NCBI GenBank assembly: GCA_035578905.1
Contig: JAQJVL010001125.1
Coordinates: 1-64,000, forward strand
Source: Stictocephala bisonia
Lineage: Eukaryota; Arthropoda; Insecta; Hemiptera; Membracidae
Reading direction: 5' to 3'
DNA length: 64,000 nt
The position numbers and the translations under genes are program-made. Of the stretch, positions 59,816 through 64,000 are shown piece by piece. Positions within the stretch are counted from its first letter, which is position 1. Every line of letters begins with the position of its first letter. The notes beneath the pieces are model-generated. The model was not told the DNA's origin. It searched no databases and saw only the letters and a list, made by a program, of their open reading frames with translations.

Positions 59816-60047
59816 CTAGAATCTACATTTTCCGGTGACAACCCCGTCAAGGTACTATCTACAATATTTACAAGATAACCAGACGTTTCGCCCATACTGT
59901 GATGTAGCATCCTCAGAGGTTTCTCTGTGATGTGGCAACCTCAGAGAAACCAGTGAGGATGCCACATCACAGTATGGGCGAAACGTATCTTGTAAATATT
60001 GTAGATAGTAGCTTGACGCGGTTGTCACCGGAAAATGTGGATTCTAG
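59816..60047. mobile_element. 232-bp palindromic (foldback) element
   Basis: CTAGAATCTACATTTTCCGG at the left is mirrored by CCGGAAAATGTGGATTCTAG at the right; the arms pair through GATAGTA, TTTACAAGAT and CGTTTCGCCCATACTGTGAT. Toward the centre, both strands carry a GAGGATGC ... GGGCGAAACGT unit. No coding capacity. Confidence 0.85.
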
Positions 60048-60049
60048 TT

Positions 60050-61280
60050 ATGACACCGGCCGCTTAAGCCTAAGTTCTAACGTAAATTAAAATTTAATCC
60101 AACTTTTAACTAAATACACCTTACTAAAAATACCAAGTACATACCTTTTTCCTTTCAGACTTAGATATGACTAGCTTAAAAAAGAGAAAAAATAGTGAAG
60201 GAATCAAAAAGGGCATTTTTTCATTTACATGCAATTTATATGAGAGGCCTTTTATCAGTTACATTTATCAGAATTAATATCAGTAATATTATACAACTAA
60301 TAATAATTTAAATTACTAAAGATAGTTATTTAAAAAATTAAAATATTACATAAACAAATGAATATGTACGTGGCCTATTTTCATGGACTATATTATCATA
60401 ATATGAAAAAAATAACATTATTTTGATTTGTACCTGAATGTTTATGAACACATTCACTACATCCAAATAAGTTTGTTTCAAATATAATATTTCATAAATT
60501 AACGTAGAGAAAATCAAAGTGATCTCAAAACTATTATTTAGTAAGCTCTACTTTGTCAAACAGTAAAGCGATAGGCTTGTTAAATTGTAGTAAACATATT
60601 AAAATTTAGCAATAATGGGAACCTTGACAGTAGGAAACGAGCGGGATTAAATTAGTTTTACTCTCAGGTCACATTTCGTCAAAGTTGTAATTTAATCTCT
60701 GTTACTGCAGAACGATTTAAAGCCAGACGAATTTATCCTAAAATATATATACCTTTTCCTAAAATGAGATTAAAAGAATTTAAAAGAGAAAACAAATAGA
60801 TTTCTTGTGTATTTGAAAGATTACTAATATTTAAACGATACTAATAAATCTATTTCAGTTTTTATATGGAAATTGCAATCATAAAGTACATTTTCCTTAT
60901 TTATGTGAACAATTGTATAATCCATTACATTTATTATAACTATAGATGGTAAAAGAGTTACCTCTTTTTTTGTTCAGCTAGAATGTTACGTTTTTTTATT
61001 TTCAAAGTGGAGTAGCCAACTAATTTATTTACTAAGTAATTTTTAATATATTAAGAATTATTGCAATTTAAATAGAAGTGCTGCAGAAGGCCCAATTATT
61101 ATTTGTAATTTTTCAAGACTGGACTTTGAGTTAGTTATTTTTTTCTTTTTTTCTTTTTTTTTTTATAGATTACTCTTGGTCACACTACTGGATAAGGTGG
61201 TCAGTATATTTCTCTTTTACAATTGTTCATATAATTTGTAATATTATGAAAAAAAATCATTATTCATATAACTGGGAAAC
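60050..61280. other. AT-rich sequence, nothing recognised
   Basis: No supported feature. Confidence 0.5.
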
Positions 61281-61282
61281 CC

Positions 61283-61515
61283 GGCGGCCGAGCAGTCCAA
61301 GGCACCAGGACTTTATACTTGGGTTGGATAGCTTAGGTTTCAATCCTGGCCTTGACTGTTAGTTTTTATCAGTAAAATTAACTTTATACTGAACTAATAC
61401 GCCCCCTTACTCTGCCGATAGGTTCCCTGCATATATCAATAGTCTATGGGGAATGGGTAGAGTAAGGTTAAAAAGGAGATCGGCCACACAATTTCTTTAA
61501 ATAAAAGAAATAATA
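61283..61515 (+). mobile_element. tRNA-derived SINE, second well-kept copy
   Basis: CCGGCGGCCGAGCAGTCCAA with GGCACC and GGTTTCAATCCTGGCC form a class II tRNA-like head. The body (CCCCCTTACTCTGCCGATAG, GGTAGAGTAAGGTTAAAAAG) matches the SINE at 29.74 kb. A-rich tail. Confidence 0.8.
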
Positions 61516-61519
61516 AATA

Positions 61520-63700
61520 ATTGCAATAAAAATAAGAAAAACTTAGTTAGATTTAATAGTTGTTAGGTATTAATGAAAAAAAGTATTAAAATTATTTGAC
61601 TATATAAATATTAATTACATACAATGTATTAATGCTATATTCATACAGTTAAAAAAGTGTATCCCTAAATAGGATATGAAATATGAATATAACATGAATA
61701 TGATAGTAGCGTACTATATAGTTTAATAATTAAAAAAATTTAAAATAAATTCGACTTATATGCCACTCCTTAAATACTGCATCGAATTTTATAAAGTAAA
61801 AACTATGTTTTTTAGAACTTTAATAAGGATTCAAATGTAAAAATGAAAATCGAAGTAAAAACAGGAGATAACTAATAGCGAAACTAATCAAACTTTATAA
61901 ATTAGTTCACACTGCTCGATGATTAAAACGATAAGTTATTATTTGTTATTATATGAATGTTATGTATAATTCATGCGTTATGCATGAAGTATATTAATTT
62001 ATTATGGATAGATAATATTTGGAGATTTCCAATGATTCAAGTGTTTAGGAAATGTCCAAATGTTATCTACCTATTTCGAATAATCCAAAGCTAATAAATA
62101 ACTTTCAAAGAACATATTAATTTAATTACATTTTTGAAACAGATAAATTACTTAACATTTATTTTTTCTTCTATATCAAATGTACTAAAGATGCTAAGGC
62201 ACTTGTCACTACAGACACTCGGAAGTAATTCCCTTCAACACAGTCCATTTGACGTGGCTTCCTGTGGCTCTTCCGACAATCAGGTTCTTGTGAGCCATGA
62301 AATGGGATGTTATCCTTTGAAATGTCCCTTTACTTGATAAGAACTAAAGGACTTTTTATGAAATAAGAAATAAATGTGACTTTTATTTTAGCCATTTCTA
62401 TAAGTAAACTTTAAATATAATGGTTTTCCAAATTCCAATAATTCAATATTTTATTGGTGGTCAACATTATTTCGTGGTTACATACAAAAATGTCAGACTA
62501 TAATACTTATAATGCAAAAAAATAGAAATACATTTAAAAGATTAGAGTTAAATACATTTAAAGAACACTGTTAAAAATCTAATTACAACATTAAACGAAG
62601 CAATAATTTAAGAATTAAGAAAATTAGTAATAAGGAATTAAGAAAAAGTCCTGCTTTATATTTATAGTGATTTTTCTTTTGATAAAAACATTATAATAAA
62701 TGCAGTCTTTTAATTATGAAAATAGGGTAAGTATTTTTATATTTTGTTCACTTAGAATTAATGATTAATTTATAGTTTATAGAAAATGTGCAGTATTTAA
62801 AACTTCAAATAAATTGACTTGTGTACAAATAAAAACTAAACATTAAACCAATATATGATATACTATTGTTATAAAATAACATTCTATCCTCCATTCAATC
62901 AATGGATATCACGTTTAATATAATCTAAAAATAAAGTTGCTATAGTCTTTGAAAGAAGCATGATTAGAACATAGCTACAATAATTGGTTTAATCGTTATT
63001 AACAGGAAATAAAGAATTTTTTGCTCTATTTACGTGAACTAGAATTACGAAATTCAAAAGTTTAATTTTAAATACCCATTATAACTTTACTGCTCTCTTA
63101 TATAAAAAAAATTTTCGCATTCGTTGTGGTTTTAAAAATTACATAGAGATTAACAAATGAATATGCGCACGTTTCCAAAAGTGACTATCTCTCTTATGAT
63201 CAAAATCAAAAGGAACCATTACCTTCAAAATCCAGAAAGTCGCAAAGAATTTCGAATTTAAACTCTTCAGACACTTGTTCAGACGCTTCCTAAAATTCTT
63301 TGAAAGGAAGTCTCAAGTCTTTGGCACTTCAAGCAGACATTTTAGAAGTAATATTAATAACGACTTTTAAAATCTTACTATATCTTATTTTCTGTAAAAG
63401 TATTTTTTATATATAAGTGATCCCATGGTTAATACTGATTATGCTACATTTAAAATATTTATTACAGTATTATTAAATGTATGTAGAAATTTAGTTAAAA
63501 TAATATACTGAACCTATACTTAATCCATAGTTTAATTTACTACATTAATACGCTAGTAGCATGTGTTCCATAATACGTGTTTTACTTTTTTAGTTAGAGT
63601 AGAAATAGTATTTTATTACTAATTAAATAACATATAGTGCAGTAAGTAGTACTGATCTACCTTTACACGTAAAAACATATTGAATCAACCGCCCTCCCAT
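61520..63700. other. AT-rich sequence, few features
   Basis: 62205-62335 is GC-richer and open in more than one frame on both strands; I recognise no family and no convincing splice sites. Confidence 0.45.
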
Positions 63701-63709
63701 TGACGGTCC

Positions 63710-64000
63710 TGTATTGTATATAGCGTAGAGTCTGTCGTCAGCTACCATTTGTTAATCTTAAAGCTGTGATCTATGTTTGGATAAATATCTAAAAGTCATG
63801 ATAGTTTGTTCAACGATTAAAATTTTAAAGTGATTTCATGTCACAAAGATTCTGCCTCACTGATTCTGTGTATGCTAGCTAATCCATCCGTAAAAGAGTG
63901 CAGGATGCCCTCTGTAACTATGTGATCCATTGTTTGGATTTACTCTCCGCAGTCACATGACCGATCAGTGTCAATACCCATTTATACTTCCAGTAATTAC
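63710..64000 (-). pseudogene. Non-LTR retrotransposon 3' fragment, cut by window end
   Basis: The minus strand reads SCDCGE, a stop, IQTMDHIVTEG then SFTDGLASIHRISEAES: the same C-terminal motif region as at 52.8-53.2 and 41.98 kb, with an internal stop. The remainder lies beyond the window. Confidence 0.65.

Overview
The window is AT-rich, intron-rich animal nuclear DNA, almost certainly from an insect. It carries a peptidoglycan recognition protein (PGRP) gene with arthropod-style small exons, a short interstitial run of the arthropod telomere repeat TTAGG, tRNA-derived SINEs, non-LTR retrotransposon scraps, a hAT transposase scrap, MITE-like foldback elements and many mini- and microsatellites. 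The order cannot be fixed from the sequence; a hemipteran is one possibility. No bacterial operon, rRNA, intact tRNA gene or CRISPR array was seen.

The one gene that can be reconstructed with confidence is a secreted PGRP on the minus strand (38516 down to 32835). Exon 1 (38516-38438) encodes a start and signal peptide and ends in a GTAAGA donor. Exon 2 (36834-36630) carries the first zinc histidine and the catalytic-site tyrosine. Exon 3 (34115-34000) carries the core groove strand. Exon 4 (33112-32835) carries the second zinc histidine, the threonine, the zinc cysteine and the stop. All splice phases agree and give about 225 residues. The striking feature is that exon 3 lies in a five-copy tandem array with an exact 161-bp period (34000-34758). 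Only the copy nearest exon 4 keeps a GT donor; the farthest copy has the most pyrimidine-rich acceptor but a 1-bp frameshift.

The rest is mainly intergenic or intronic sequence of unknown genes. From left to right: a SINE and an old repeat (0.7-1.6 kb); two copies of a palindromic element (2.8 and 4.1 kb); a MITE with a foldback element nested in it (7.8-8.6 kb); an interstitial telomeric repeat beside a GC-rich minisatellite (9.8 kb); a 139-bp satellite (10.5-11.2 kb); a candidate terminal exon (12.3 kb); a second MITE copy (13.2 kb); an inverted repeat pair (16.2/17.8 kb); a candidate first exon with a strong donor (22.8 kb); a candidate exon and a hAT scrap (23.5-23.9 kb); a 36-bp minisatellite (25.3-26.1 kb); a diverged 1-kb direct duplication (27-29 kb); and a SINE joined to a 126-bp repeat that stays open as a 348-codon frame (29.7-31 kb). 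After the PGRP gene, whose intron 1 holds a piggyBac-like element, come the main block of the GC-rich minisatellite (39.6-40 kb), a third MITE copy (44.6 kb), a 35-bp minisatellite (46.2-46.7 kb), a long CA/CG microsatellite (51.5 kb), a perfect 21-bp array (54 kb), a 5'-truncated non-LTR retrotransposon with its YADD motif (58.3-59.35 kb), a 232-bp palindrome (59.8 kb), and further SINE and retrotransposon fragments to the end.

Splice sites and exons were read by eye without transcripts, so gene calls other than the PGRP are tentative.
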